Counted from the stretch's first letter, positions 1-9,036 are shown. The stretch is 64,000 nt of DNA from Rhodospirillaceae bacterium (GCA_022843945.1 JALHMR010000020.1:26740-90739); one strand, 5' to 3'. Notes: generated by a model from the letters alone, not told the origin. Program-made: numbers and translations.

Positions 1-1
1 C

Positions 2-889
2 GATGCCGATTCGACCTTCGCCCTCGCCCTCGAGGGCCAGAAACGCGGCCATCGACTCTGGCACTACCTGGTGCAGGACCTGACCTTCGCCCACGGCAAG
101 GTGCGCGCCCAGGCGCGGCGGCTCACGGTCAAGCGCGAGAAGGGCAACCATTTCACGCTGGGCGCCTTCGAGAGGCTCGATCTCGCCAGCATGGACGTGA
201 TCCTGATGCGCCAGGATCCGCCCTTCGACATGGCCTACATCACGGCGACGCACGTGCTGGAGCACATCCATCCCAGGACGCTGGTGGTCAACGATCCGGC
301 GGAGGTGCGCAACGCGCCCGAGAAGCTGTTCGTCACTCATTTCCCCGACCTGATGCCTCCCACGCTCATCGCCTCGGACCGCGCCGAAATTGACGCCTTC
401 CGCGCCGAGCACAAGGACATCATCGTCAAGCCGCTCTTCGGCAACGGTGGCGCCGGCGTCTTCCACATCCGGCCCGACGACGAGAACCTGGGCTCACTGC
501 TCGAGATGTTCACCAGCATGAGCCGCGAACCGGTGATCGTGCAGCGCTACCTGCCGGAAGTCCGCCAGGGCGACAAGCGCATCATCCTGGTCGACGGCAA
601 GGCCGCCGGCGCCATCACGCGCGTGCCCGCAAAGGGCGAGGCGCGGGCCAATCTGCATGTCGGCGGCACCGCGGTGAAGTCGACGCTGACCAAGCGCGAG
701 CAGCAGATCTGCGAGGCTATTGGCCCGGAACTGTCGAAGCGCGGCATGATCTTCGTCGGCATCGACGTGATCGGCGACTACCTCACCGAGATCAACGTCA
801 CCTCGCCGACCGGCATCCAGCAGATCGACCGCTTCGACGGCGTCAACCTGTCGGCCCAGATCTGGGACGCGATCGAGCGCAAGCGCTAG
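2..889 (+). CDS. gshB: Glutathione synthase, 3' part (5' end outside window)
   Basis: ATP-grasp ligase that joins gamma-glutamylcysteine and glycine in the cytosol, the last step of glutathione synthesis. The frame is open from base 2 and the first residues ([13 protein letters not shown]) match the N-terminal region of GshB just after its start, so only a short N-terminus is missing. The ATP-grasp core is visible ([17 protein letters not shown], then VIVQRYLPE), as is the C-terminal [14 protein letters not shown] signature that binds Mg-ATP. A GTG at 71 is internal and should not be taken as the start. In alphaproteobacteria gshB often lies near yifB; here about 3.5 kb of other genes separate them. 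Confidence 0.93.
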   Translation, partial: DADSTFALALEGQKRGHRLWHYLVQDLTFAHGKVRAQARRLTVKREKGNHFTLGAFERLDLASMDVILMRQDPPFDMAYITATHVLEHIHPRTLVVNDPAEVRNAPEKLFVTHFPDLMPPTLIASDRAEIDAFRAEHKDIIVKPLFGNGGAGVFHIRPDDENLGSLLEMFTSMSREPVIVQRYLPEVRQGDKRIILVDGKAAGAITRVPAKGEARANLHVGGTAVKSTLTKREQQICEAIGPELSKRGMIFVGIDVIGDYLTEINVTSPTGIQQIDRFDGVNLSAQIWDAIERKR

Positions 890-907
890 GTCGTTTGATG
901 CCTTCGG

Positions 908-1558
908 TCACGCCCCGCAATGCGGGCGGGGGCCGATGTCGAGATGGAAGTGGTCGTGATGCTCGCTGTCGCTGCGCGGCGTGAGCACCACGCTGAAGAT
1001 CGAGCAGGCGCCCTTAGCCACCTCCTCCAGGAAGCGCGAGCGCGGGCCGGCGTTCTTCCAGTGCTCCTTGATGCTGATGCGGATATTGCCTTCGAGCTCG
1101 AAGCCGGCGATGTCGAGGGCCAGCCCCCTGGCGTGCTCGGAGAGCCGCCGCGTGCCGCGGATGTTGCGGCAATCGTAGGCGCCGAAATGGTTGATGCGGG
1201 CGAGCTTGCGCCGGAAGTGGCGCTGGGCCGCCGGCTGCACCACCTGGGTCTCGAAATCGCTCAGCGCCACGGCCAGCGGGCAGGCCAGGGTCGCCGGCTT
1301 GTCGAGCGCCACCGAGGAGCGCGTCAGGCTGACCCCGTTGGTCAGCTGGCAGCCGTTGCTGGAGGCGCGTTCCGCGACGATCTCGAACGCGGCCCCAACC
1401 GCCGCCAGTCTCTCCAGGCATTGCAGCCCGCTGGGCGGCTTCAGCCGTATGGCCGACTCCGGCGGCGGGCTCGGCGGAGCCACGACACGCGGCGCGCAGC
1501 CCGCCAGCAAGGCGAGCAGCACGACTCCGGCTGCCCGACAGGCGAAGCGAAGATCCAT
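908..1558 (-). CDS. Extensin-like C-terminal domain lipoprotein
   Basis: 216-residue putative lipoprotein. The ATG at 1558 is preferred over an upstream in-frame start because it begins directly with a lipoprotein signal (MDLRFACRAAG... LLAG-C, lipobox Cys at residue 21). The rest is the extensin-like C-terminal domain common in alphaproteobacteria: paired cysteines, HARGLALDIAGF and the C-terminal DHFHLDIGPRPHCG, with His/Asp positions resembling the zinc site of D,D-peptidase-like folds. A cell-wall role is an inference from that resemblance. It converges on gshB with an 18-bp gap. Confidence 0.8.
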   Translation of the reverse strand: MDLRFACRAAGVVLLALLAGCAPRVVAPPSPPPESAIRLKPPSGLQCLERLAAVGAAFEIVAERASSNGCQLTNGVSLTRSSVALDKPATLACPLAVALSDFETQVVQPAAQRHFRRKLARINHFGAYDCRNIRGTRRLSEHARGLALDIAGFELEGNIRISIKEHWKNAGPRSRFLEEVAKGACSIFSVVLTPRSDSEHHDHFHLDIGPRPHCGA

Positions 1559-1659
1559 CGCGGAAACAAACCCCTTACGGCGACTCGGCGCGTCCAGCGA
1601 ACTATACGAGACAGGCAATTCGCTGTGAATCTTCTCACAGACATCCACGACCGGCCGGG

Positions 1660-1689
1660 TTGACCGCCGCCGCACCGGCAGCGCATAAT
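1660..1689 (+). promoter_or_regulatory. Sigma-70-type promoter for the oxidoreductase-marR unit
   Basis: TTGACC at 1660-1665 and CATAAT at 1684-1689 with an 18-bp spacer. A perfect inverted repeat follows at 1700-1719, where the transcription start would fall. Confidence 0.55.
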
Positions 1690-1699
1690 CCCGGCAATA

Positions 1700-1719
1700 T
1701 TACTTGCAAACGCAAGTAA
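1700..1719. promoter_or_regulatory. Perfect inverted-repeat operator, likely MarR site
   Basis: TTACTTGC-AAAC-GCAAGTAA, two 8-bp arms with a 4-base spacer. Size and symmetry suit a MarR-family dimer. It sits just downstream of a -10 element and 17 bp before the oxidoreductase start, and the same unit carries a marR gene, so autoregulation is the simplest inference. Confidence 0.6.
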
Positions 1720-1736
1720 CTTCACGGGAGGCGGCC

Positions 1737-2789
1737 ATGCAGTTCGGTTACTTCACACTCAGCGACAATCGCTATCCGAACAACCCGCGCACGCCCGAGC
1801 AGTTCGTCGAGGAGATTTACCGCCAGGCCCTGCACGCCGAGACCATCGGCCTCAACTCCGCCTGGATCGGCGAGCATCATTTCAACCTGCTCGGCGTCAA
1901 CCCCTGCCCCAACATCCTGCTGGCCAAGCTGGCCGGCGCCACGACCCGCATCCGCCTCGCCCCGGCCGTGGTGCTGCTGCCGGTGCATCATCCGCTGCAC
2001 GTGGCCGAGGAATGGGCGACGCTCGATCTGCTATCAGGCGGACGGGTGGATTTCGCCGCTGGGCGCGGCTACGACCGGCTGGAATACGAGCCCTTCCAGG
2101 CTGACTTCCAGAACTCCGCCGAGCTCTTCGCCGAGGGCCTGGAGATCCTGTGGCGGTCCTGGACCGAGAAAGGCAAGTGGTCGCACAAGGGCAAGCACTA
2201 CCAGTTCGAGAATATCGAGGTGCGGCCCAAGCCCCGCCAGGACCCGTTGCGGCCCTACGTTGCCTGCTTCTCGCGCATGTCGATGGAGCTCGCGGCCCGG
2301 AACGACTGGAACATCATCTTCGCGCCCTTCGCCGCCGCCATGGTCTACGGCAGCCTGGCCCAGGGTGTGGACGCCTATCGCCAGGAAGCGGCACGCTTCG
2401 GCAAGCAGCCGCGCCGCGCCATGTGCAGCTATTTCTGCCACATCGCCGACACCAAGGCGGAAGAGGATTACGGCCGCGAGGCGCTGATCCGCTATTTCAA
2501 GGATGCGCTGATCGCCGCCTTTCCGTCGGACGCCAAGACCGTGCCGCCGACGCTCAAGTACTTCCTGGAGATCGTCGACATCCTCAAGAACATGAAGGCG
2601 GAGAGCCTGACCTCGAAGTCGATCCTCACCGGCAGCCCGCAGAAGATCATCGACGATCTCAAGCAGGTCGAGAAGGCGGGCATCTCCGAGGTCATTCTTT
2701 ATTTCAATTACGGGCTCAAGCCCTACAACATGGTCATCGAGCAGATGGACCGCTTCGCCGCCGAGATCATGCCGGCCTTCGCGCGCTAG
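1737..2789 (+). CDS. LLM-class flavin-dependent oxidoreductase
   Basis: 350-residue bacterial-luciferase-like TIM barrel that would use reduced FMN (or F420) to oxidise an unidentified organic substrate. Family features are the N-terminal MQFGYFTLSDNRYPNN, the SAWIGEHHF motif, and LLSGGRVDFAAGRGYDR. The ATG at 1737 is chosen because GGGAGG lies just upstream; an in-frame ATG 33 bp earlier would fall inside the operator. marR follows 16 bp downstream in the same direction, suggesting an inducible two-gene unit. The substrate cannot be read from the sequence. Confidence 0.85.
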   Translation: MQFGYFTLSDNRYPNNPRTPEQFVEEIYRQALHAETIGLNSAWIGEHHFNLLGVNPCPNILLAKLAGATTRIRLAPAVVLLPVHHPLHVAEEWATLDLLSGGRVDFAAGRGYDRLEYEPFQADFQNSAELFAEGLEILWRSWTEKGKWSHKGKHYQFENIEVRPKPRQDPLRPYVACFSRMSMELAARNDWNIIFAPFAAAMVYGSLAQGVDAYRQEAARFGKQPRRAMCSYFCHIADTKAEEDYGREALIRYFKDALIAAFPSDAKTVPPTLKYFLEIVDILKNMKAESLTSKSILTGSPQKIIDDLKQVEKAGISEVILYFNYGLKPYNMVIEQMDRFAAEIMPAFAR

Positions 2790-2805
2790 GCTGGCGCGTT
2801 CGCGG

Positions 2806-3252
2806 ATGTTCGACCTCGGCCAGTACCTTCCCTACCTGATCAACCGCGCCGGCGCGCGCCTGGCCGTGGCCTTCGGCCAGGAGATCCGGCGCCACGGCGT
2901 CACGCTCCAGGAATGGCGGGTGATGGCGGCCCTGGCGGCGCACGGCGCCCAGCGCCTGTCCGACCTGGCGGCGTTGACCTCGATCGAGCTGTCGACCCTG
3001 TCGCGGCTGATCGGCCGCATGGCGCGCTCCGGCCTGCTGACCCGCTCGCGCGCCGAGGGCGACCGGCGCGAGATCGCGGTCAGGCTGACAGCCAGGGGCA
3101 CAGGCCTGACACGCACCATCATCACCACCGCCAAGCGCTACGAACGCCTGTCGCTGCGCGGCATCAGCAAATCCGAAGAGGACCAGCTCAAGCGCCTGCT
3201 GGTGCGGGTCTACGGCAATCTCGGAACGCTGGAGCCGGCGCCTCAGCGGTAG
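2806..3252 (+). CDS. MarR-family transcriptional regulator
   Basis: 148-residue winged-helix dimer. The HTH is residues about 35-75 (LSDLAALTSIELSTLSRLIG) and the wing is RAEGDRREIAVRLT, the usual MarR DxR segment. It lies immediately after the oxidoreductase gene, and the palindrome at 1700-1719 is the obvious operator candidate, implying repression of both genes until a ligand binds. Its 3' end overlaps the 3' end of the opposite-strand cupin pseudogene by 10 bp. Confidence 0.88.
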   Translation: MFDLGQYLPYLINRAGARLAVAFGQEIRRHGVTLQEWRVMAALAAHGAQRLSDLAALTSIELSTLSRLIGRMARSGLLTRSRAEGDRREIAVRLTARGTGLTRTIITTAKRYERLSLRGISKSEEDQLKRLLVRVYGNLGTLEPAPQR

Positions 3253-3562
3253 AACACCGCCAGCCAGACCGTCGGCACCGCGGGGTCCGTCCACTCGACA
3301 CGGTGGCGGGTATGCGCCGGTAGGTCGATGAAATCCCCGGTCTTCAGAAGCCGCGGTCTGTTTCGCCTTCGATCAGCAGCCGCGCGGCACCGGACAGCAC
3401 CACCACCCACTCGCCCTCGTCCTGGTCGTACCAGAAGCCGGGCGGGCTTGCCTGGCCGGTGGAGACGATGCGCTCGACGCGCACGTGGGCGGCACGCAGC
3501 AGCGGCGTGACCACTTCGTCAGGCACGGTTCCGCGCGGCAGGTCGGCCAGCAGATTTCTCAT
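3243..3562 (-). pseudogene. Cupin-domain protein, broken by a one-base frameshift
   Basis: From ATG 3562 the frame encodes MRNLLADLPRG... PPGFWYDQDEGEWVVVLSG, a typical small cupin barrel, but stops at 3344-3346. In a neighbouring frame the expected end of the same domain follows at once (RLLKTGDFIDLPAHTRHRVE to WLAVFYR) and stops at 3243-3245. One missing C (G on the plus strand) near 3355, in what should be a CCC run, restores a roughly 106-residue cupin. Either a real frameshift or a sequencing error. The start overlaps the DUF1232 stop as ATGA, so the two are translationally coupled. Confidence 0.8.
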
Positions 3563-3936
3563 ATCGCCTCGGGCCAGAACAGCCACAGCAGCAAGGAAGC
3601 GGTCGCGATCCATAGTACGACGATCGCTGCCGCTCCCGCTCGGCTGGCCGGCCGGCTCTCGGCCGCCAGGGCGGCGGCGCGAGCCTCGGCCATGACCTCG
3701 ACGGGAACGAGTCGCACCACGAGCATGAGGCCGAGCGGCAGCAGGATCAGCTCGTCGAGATAGCCGAGCACGGGAATGAAATCGGGGATGAGATCGATCG
3801 GGCTCAGCGCGTAGGCGGCGATGAACAGGGCCAGCGCCCGGGCGTACCAGGGCGTGCGCGGATCACGCGCCGCGAGATAGACGGCGTGCGCATCGCGCTT
3901 GAGGCCTCGCGCCCAGTCCCGCAGACGGCCGGCCAT
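3559..3936 (-). CDS. YkvA/DUF1232 family small membrane protein
   Basis: 125 residues. The DUF1232 signature is clear in the middle (ALFIAAYALSPIDLIPDFIP, then GYLDELILLPLGL), with hydrophobic segments there and a further one near the C-terminus (AAAIVVLWIATASLLLWLFW). Function is unknown; the family is inner-membrane. It is translationally coupled to the downstream cupin through a 4-bp overlap. Confidence 0.8.
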   Translation of the reverse strand: MAGRLRDWARGLKRDAHAVYLAARDPRTPWYARALALFIAAYALSPIDLIPDFIPVLGYLDELILLPLGLMLVVRLVPVEVMAEARAAALAAESRPASRAGAAAIVVLWIATASLLLWLFWPEAI

Positions 3937-3994
3937 CGTTCACACCCGGCAGCGATTGTCCCGCGCCAGTGTAACGACAGCCGGGCCGGCGGTT

Positions 3995-4279
3995 TCACCG
4001 GTGACGGCTGACCTTGCGCCCCAGCTTGCGCAGCTCCGTCTTCGCCTGGCTCAGCACCTTCTTCGCGGCCTTCGGCAGCTCGCGACCGCCGCGATTGATA
4101 TAGAAGGTCAGCATCGACAGGGCGGACTGGTACGCGCTCACCTTGCGACGCCGACGCGGGGTGGCCTTGGCGCGGCCGACGGCACGGCGCTTCAGCGGCG
4201 CCTTGCGCGCGACGTTGCGGCGAACGGCAGGCCCACGCGCGCGGACCTTGCGAGGAGCGGATTTGCGTTTGACGGCCAT
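3995..4279 (-). CDS. Small highly basic protein, DUF3175-like
   Basis: 94 residues from ATG 4279, chosen because GGAGG precedes it; an upstream in-frame start lacks one. The N-terminal half is Lys/Arg/Ala-rich and histone H1-like (MAVKRKSAPRKVRARGPAVR). The C-terminal half is a conserved-looking block (SAYQSALSMLTFYINRGGRE, then Lys-rich helix) resembling DUF3175 proteins, from memory only. Nucleic-acid binding is plausible from charge alone. Confidence 0.6.
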   Translation of the reverse strand: MAVKRKSAPRKVRARGPAVRRNVARKAPLKRRAVGRAKATPRRRRKVSAYQSALSMLTFYINRGGRELPKAAKKVLSQAKTELRKLGRKVSRHR

Positions 4280-4385
4280 GGGTATTCCTCCGTGTGACCC
4301 TGACCATAACGCCAAGGCTCAGCTTCGGTTCCTCCCTCGACGGCCTTTACCGCAGTCTGTAGCGTAGCTCCTTCAGGGGGTTACG

Positions 4386-5903
4386 ATGGTTGCCCGCGTC
4401 ACTACGGTCGCATTCCAGGGGATCGACGTTGTCGATGTCGATGTCCAGGTGCATATCGGCGGCGGGCTGCCGGCGTTTGCCGTGGTCGGGCTGCCCGACA
4501 AGACCGTGGCCGAGGCGCGCGAGCGGGTGCGCGCCGCTCTTGCCGCGCTCGGCTTGGCCATGCCGCCCAAGCGCATCACCGTCAATCTGTCGCCCGCCGA
4601 CCTGATGAAAGAGGGCAGCCATTACGACCTGCCGATCGCGCTGGGTCTGCTGGCGGCGATGGGCGTGATCGAGAGCGAGGCGCTGACGGGCTACATGGCG
4701 CTGGGCGAGCTGGCGCTGGACGGCAAGCTGACGCCGGTGGCCGGCGCGCTCGCCGCAGCGATCGGCGCCAACCAGCGCGGCCGCGGCCTGATCTGCCCGG
4801 CGGCCTGCGGCGGTGAAGCGGCCTTCGCTGGCGCCGAGGTGCTCGCCCCTGAATCGCTGCTCGCCCTGCTCAATCATTTCAAGGGCGCCCAGGTCCTCAC
4901 CCCGCCGACGCCGAAGATGGAGACCAGCACGGCGGCAATTCCCGATCTCAGGGACATCAAGGGTCAGGAGACGGCCAAGCGCGCGCTCGAAGTCGCCGCT
5001 GCCGGCGCGCATCATCTCCTGATGATCGGCCCGCCGGGCGCCGGCAAGTCGATGCTCGCCCAGCGCCTGCCCGGCATCCTGCCGCCGCTGGAACCGGCCG
5101 AGGCGCTCGAGGTCAGCATGATCCACTCGGTCGCCGGACTGTTGCTCGATGGCGGCCTGTCGCGCCAGCGGCCGTTCCGCTCGCCCCACCACTCCGCCTC
5201 GATGCCGGCCCTGATCGGCGGCGGTGTGCGCGCCAAGCCGGGCGAGATATCGCTCGCCCATCTCGGCGTGCTGTTTCTCGACGAGCTTCCCGAATTCGCA
5301 CGGGCCGCGCTGGAGGCTCTGCGACAGCCGCTCGAATCCGGGCGCGCGGTGGTGGCGCGGGCCAACGCGCACATCACCTATCCCGCCCGCGTGCAGCTGG
5401 CGGCGGCGATGAATCCCTGCCGCTGCGGTTATCTCGACGACCCGGCGCAGGCCTGCGGCCGGGCGCCCAAATGCGCGGCCGAGTACCAGTCCAAGATCTC
5501 GGGCCCGCTCTTCGACCGCATCGATCTCCATGTCGACGTGCCGGCCGTGACCGCCGCCGACCTCGCCCTGCCGCCGCCCGCCGAATCCTCGGCCGACATC
5601 GCGGTCCGGGTGGCGAAAGCGCGGCGAATCCAGACCGAACGTGTGCGGCACCTGGCCGAAGATCGCCGGCCGCGCACCAATGCCGAGCTCGACGGCGAGT
5701 TGCTGGAAGAGCTGGCGGCCCCCGAGCCCGCCGGCCGCAAGCTGCTGACCGAGGCGGCCGAGCGCTTGCGCCTCTCCGCCCGTGGATACCACCGGGTGTT
5801 GCGCGTCGCCCGCACCCTGGCCGACCTCGAAGGCGCGACCACCGTCGCCCGCCTGCACGTCGCCGAAGCCCTCTCCTATCGCCGTCTCGCCCTACCTCGC
5901 TGA
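4386..5903 (+). CDS. yifB: YifB/ComM-family Mg-chelatase-like AAA+ ATPase, full length
   Basis: 505 residues, normal family length. The N-terminal Lon-protease-like (ChlI) domain is residues 20-150, the AAA+ core has Walker A GPPGAGKS near residue 220 and Walker B LGVLFLDELPEF near 300, followed by the conserved NPCRCGYLDDPAQACGR segment and the C-terminal Mg-chelatase domain (RGYHRVLRVARTLADLEG). ComM homologues act as a branch-migration helicase during uptake of transforming DNA; a similar recombination role is likely here. From 5418 to the stop it is duplicated at 14548-15028. Confidence 0.93.
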   Translation: MVARVTTVAFQGIDVVDVDVQVHIGGGLPAFAVVGLPDKTVAEARERVRAALAALGLAMPPKRITVNLSPADLMKEGSHYDLPIALGLLAAMGVIESEALTGYMALGELALDGKLTPVAGALAAAIGANQRGRGLICPAACGGEAAFAGAEVLAPESLLALLNHFKGAQVLTPPTPKMETSTAAIPDLRDIKGQETAKRALEVAAAGAHHLLMIGPPGAGKSMLAQRLPGILPPLEPAEALEVSMIHSVAGLLLDGGLSRQRPFRSPHHSASMPALIGGGVRAKPGEISLAHLGVLFLDELPEFARAALEALRQPLESGRAVVARANAHITYPARVQLAAAMNPCRCGYLDDPAQACGRAPKCAAEYQSKISGPLFDRIDLHVDVPAVTAADLALPPPAESSADIAVRVAKARRIQTERVRHLAEDRRPRTNAELDGELLEELAAPEPAGRKLLTEAAERLRLSARGYHRVLRVARTLADLEGATTVARLHVAEALSYRRLALPR

Positions 5904-5957
5904 CAGCGTCGCGCTGAGCTCACCCTTAAGCCCCCGGAACCGATGGCTTCGCGCGCC

Positions 5958-5978
5958 GGCAGAAAGGCAATGCGTCTA
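5958..5978 (+). repeat. 21-bp boundary repeat, left copy
   Basis: Reads GGCAGAAAGGCAATGCGTCT plus A. It matches 14527-14547 at 19 of 21 positions in direct orientation. This copy lies 55 bp after the full-length yifB stop; the other abuts the start of the truncated yifB copy, so the pair brackets the cox cluster. The rest of 5904-6074 shows no gene or tRNA. Confidence 0.6.
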
Positions 5979-6074
5979 GGTGATTGAACAATCGCGGCGA
6001 ATTGTATCCGCCCAAGTTTGGGCGCCCGAGGGCTTCCTCCCGGCCGGACTGGGCGCGCTAGAACACGCAGTGGT

Positions 6075-6959
6075 TTAGAGCGCTTCAACTCTGCCGAGAC
6101 ACTCCGGGCCGACCGGGTGATCTGGCCTGGCGGTAACGGTAGGTGATTCTTCGCCCTTTGCCCGACTGCCCCGCCGACGCCGCTCGACAATTTCGGCCAG
6201 TATCGACAGGGCTATCTCGGCCGGCTCGATGCTATGGATGTCGAGTCCGGCTGGAGCCTTCAGGCGGCTGAGGCGGGTTTCGGGCATTCCTTGCTCGCGG
6301 AGCTGCTCGCACAGCACCTTGGCCTTGCGGCGGCTGCCGACGAAAGCGACATAGGCAGCGGCGCTCGCCAGTGCCGCCCCGAGAGCCTCGCGATCACGCT
6401 TGCCTTGGGTCGAGACGACGACCCAGTCCTCGGGTGCGATGCGCAAGGCTTCGAGGTCGAAGCCGGCAGTGATTTCATCGGCATCCGGGAAGGCGGCACG
6501 ATCTTCGGCGAGTGCGGCGATCGCCACCCGATAGCCGAGACGCGGAGCAAGATCGCTGACGGCGAGGGCGACGGCTGAGGCACCGCACACCACGATGCGC
6601 GGCGGGCGGCGCAGGGGCTCGACAAACAGGTCGACCGTACCGCCGCTTGGGCAGGCACTGCGATGCAGCTCCGTGCCGTCGACATCGACGATGGCGGTGA
6701 CGTCCTCCTTCGGCTTGACGCGGATAAGGCGCGCGCGTCCTTCCTTCAGCACCGCCGCCGCAGTCTGGCGCAGGGCGCGCTGCACGCAGCCACCACCGAG
6801 GAAGCCCCGCACTGTGCCGTCATTCAGGATCACCGCTTTGGCGCCCGCCTTGGCGGAGGTCGCGTTCTCGGTGCGCACGACGGTGGCGACGCAGAAATCC
6901 TCGCCCTTCTGCCGCAGCGCGGCGATAAGCTCGAAAATGTCGTCGGGATGAACGGTCAT
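6075..6959 (-). CDS. coxF: XdhC/CoxI-family protein, CoxF of the CO dehydrogenase cluster
   Basis: 294 residues from ATG 6959 (GGAGG six bases upstream; an earlier in-frame ATG would overlap coxE). The N-terminal XdhC domain (FCVATVVRTENATSAKAGAK, then GGCVQRAL) precedes a C-terminal Rossmann-like domain (RIVVCGASAVALAVSDLAPR). XdhC-type proteins handle the molybdenum cofactor for xanthine/CO dehydrogenases, and CoxF is implicated in maturing the Cu-Mo site. It is last in the cluster; no coxG follows. Start is 14 bp after the coxE stop. Confidence 0.85.
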   Translation of the reverse strand: MTVHPDDIFELIAALRQKGEDFCVATVVRTENATSAKAGAKAVILNDGTVRGFLGGGCVQRALRQTAAAVLKEGRARLIRVKPKEDVTAIVDVDGTELHRSACPSGGTVDLFVEPLRRPPRIVVCGASAVALAVSDLAPRLGYRVAIAALAEDRAAFPDADEITAGFDLEALRIAPEDWVVVSTQGKRDREALGAALASAAAYVAFVGSRRKAKVLCEQLREQGMPETRLSRLKAPAGLDIHSIEPAEIALSILAEIVERRRRGSRAKGEESPTVTARPDHPVGPECLGRVEAL

Positions 6960-6973
6960 CGCATCCTCCAAAA

Positions 6974-8158
6974 TCAAAGCCGGGCGAGTTCGCCCTCGAG
7001 CGCAGCGAGGCTTTCCAGCGAATGGGCGGCGGCAAAGCAGTCGATGAAGGGCAGTGCCGCCGCCATGGCTCGCGCCACCGGCGCGTAGTCCTTCCAGCCG
7101 AGCAGCGGGTTGAGCCAGACCAGCCGGCGGGCGCGCCGCTTGAAACGCCGCAGTTCCACCGCGAGCGCCTCGGGCGGATCGGTGTCGTAACCGTCACTCA
7201 TCACGATCGCCACGCTGCGTGAATTCAACGCCGCGCGCGCGTAATGATCGTTAAAGCTCTTCAGCGCCGTGGCGATCCGCGTGCCGCCGCCGAAACCCTC
7301 GGCGAGCAGCGACAGCCGGCCCATGGCGCGCATCGCGTCGCGCTCGTGCAGCGCCTCGGTGATGCGCACGAGCCTGGTGTGGAACAGGAACACGTCGGTG
7401 CGCAGCCAGGTACTGATCAGGCCGCGCACGAAGCTGAGGAAGTAGCGGCTGTAGATCTTCATCGAGCCGGACACGTCGAGCAGCACGACGAGGTTGACCG
7501 GGCGCTCGGGGCGGCGCTTGCGCAGCAATTCGACCGGCTCACCGCCGCGCGACAGGCTGCGCCGAATCGTGCGGCGGAGATCGATCGTGTCGCCGCGCGG
7601 TGATGGGATGCGGCGGCGGCTGAGACGGTGGCGGATGGCCCGGGCCAAGCGCTCGGCCACGCGTTCGGCCGCCGCGATCTCGGCCGCGCTCGTCAGCGTA
7701 CGCAGATCGACCCGCGCCAGGGCCTCCTGGCCGCTCGCCAGCAGCCGGCCGGTGCCACCGGGACCGTCTGCGCCCCTCCGGCCCTCGGTGATCTGCTCGG
7801 CGGTGCCGGTCCCGCCGGTCTCGTCGGGCGGCAGGATCTTGTCCCAGACATCCGGGCGTCGGCGTTCGCGGGCCGCGCCGGACCTTGGCCCGGACGGCTC
7901 GACGATGCGCAAGCCGCGATCTAACCAGTAAGCGTCGAACAGATCGTCGAAGCGCTCCCAATGCGCGTGGTCACCCGCCAGCATGGTCTTGAGGCCGAGG
8001 CGGACCGCCGACGCCTCGGCGAGCCCGGTGGCGGCGAGAGTCGAGAGAACCAGCTCCGTTTCGCCCGGGCCGACGGTGAAGCCGTTGCGCCGCAGATGGC
8101 CCATGAACCCGGCCATGCGCATCGAGGCGCCGCGAGGCTCCGACGCCGGCATGGTCAC
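6974..8158 (-). CDS. coxE: VWA-domain CO dehydrogenase maturation protein
   Basis: 394 residues. The C-terminal half is a von Willebrand A domain with an intact MIDAS (VVLLDVSGSMKIYS, DxSxS; later MSDGYDTDPPE). The N-terminal part is the helical region usual for CoxE (RMAGFMGHLRRNGFTVGPGE). With the MoxR ATPase CoxD it forms the AAA/VWA chaperone pair that installs copper and sulfur in the CO dehydrogenase active site. Start is GTG 8158, overlapping the coxD stop by 4 bp (GTGA); an ATG two codons on is an alternative. Confidence 0.9.
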   Translation of the reverse strand: MTMPASEPRGASMRMAGFMGHLRRNGFTVGPGETELVLSTLAATGLAEASAVRLGLKTMLAGDHAHWERFDDLFDAYWLDRGLRIVEPSGPRSGAARERRRPDVWDKILPPDETGGTGTAEQITEGRRGADGPGGTGRLLASGQEALARVDLRTLTSAAEIAAAERVAERLARAIRHRLSRRRIPSPRGDTIDLRRTIRRSLSRGGEPVELLRKRRPERPVNLVVLLDVSGSMKIYSRYFLSFVRGLISTWLRTDVFLFHTRLVRITEALHERDAMRAMGRLSLLAEGFGGGTRIATALKSFNDHYARAALNSRSVAIVMSDGYDTDPPEALAVELRRFKRRARRLVWLNPLLGWKDYAPVARAMAAALPFIDCFAAAHSLESLAALEGELARL

Positions 8159-9036
8159 GCCACCCTGCCGACGAGCCGCGCCGTGACCTCGCGCGGCACG
8201 GCTTTGAGGTCGGCCTCGGTCTTGAGCAGACAGAGCAGGCTCGCCTGGACCGCCGCCGGGTCCTGGGCGAGCGAGCGGATGTCGAGGCCCATGAGGGCGC
8301 CGGCCCAGTCGAGTGTCTCGGCAATACCCGGCGTCTTCTCAAGATCCTCACGGCGCAGGGCCTGCACGAAGCGCACGACCTGTCCGGCCAGTTGGCCGTC
8401 GATGCGGGGCTGCCGTGCGCGCAGGATGGCCAACTCCTTCCGCTCGTCGGGGAAATCGATATAGCTGTAGAGGCAGCGCCGGCGCAGCGCGTCGGACAGC
8501 GCGCGCGTGCCGTTCGAGGTCAGGATCACGTAGGGGATCGAGCGCGCCACAATCGTTCCAAGCTCGGGGATGGTGATCTGGAAGTCTGACAGGATCTCCA
8601 GTAGGAAAGCCTCGAACTCCTCGTCGGCGCGATCGATCTCATCGATCAGCAGGACGGGCGAGACCGGCTGTGAGATCGCCTCAAGCAGCGGTCGGCGCAG
8701 GAGGTAGTCCTCGGAGAAGACCTGGCGCTCGACGGCCTCGGCAGGCAGTGCGTCACGCTCATGGGCGCGGATAGCGAGGAGCTGGCGCTGGTAGTTCCAC
8801 TCGTAGAGCGTCGCCGTAGCGTCGAGACCCTCATAGCACTGCAGGCGAATGAGATTGGTCTTGAGCACGGCGGCCAGCGCCTTGGCGACGTCGGTCTTGC
8901 CGACACCCGCTTCGCCTTCGAGCAGCAGCGGCCGGTGCAGCCCGACGGCGAGGCACAGCGCCATCGCCAGCGCGTCGTCGGGGATGTAGCCGACTTCGGT
9001 CAGATCGCGCTGCAGCGGCTGGTAGTCGAGCTTCAT
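8155..9036 (-). CDS. coxD: MoxR-type AAA+ ATPase
   Basis: 293 residues. Walker A is LEGEAGVGKTDVAKAL near residue 45, Walker B VLLIDEIDRADEEFEAFL near 130, and an arginine-rich sensor region (RALSDALRRRCLY) follows. CoxD is the ATP-driven chaperone partner of CoxE for post-translational assembly of the [CuSMoO2] cluster in CoxL. It starts 64 bp after the coxL stop and is coupled to coxE. Confidence 0.92.
   Translation of the reverse strand: MKLDYQPLQRDLTEVGYIPDDALAMALCLAVGLHRPLLLEGEAGVGKTDVAKALAAVLKTNLIRLQCYEGLDATATLYEWNYQRQLLAIRAHERDALPAEAVERQVFSEDYLLRRPLLEAISQPVSPVLLIDEIDRADEEFEAFLLEILSDFQITIPELGTIVARSIPYVILTSNGTRALSDALRRRCLYSYIDFPDERKELAILRARQPRIDGQLAGQVVRFVQALRREDLEKTPGIAETLDWAGALMGLDIRSLAQDPAAVQASLLCLLKTEADLKAVPREVTARLVGRVA

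Noticed and set aside
5904..6074. Possible tRNA or RNA gene between yifB and coxF
   Set aside because: No cloverleaf-like arms or T-loop could be laid out; the region only holds the 21-bp boundary motif.
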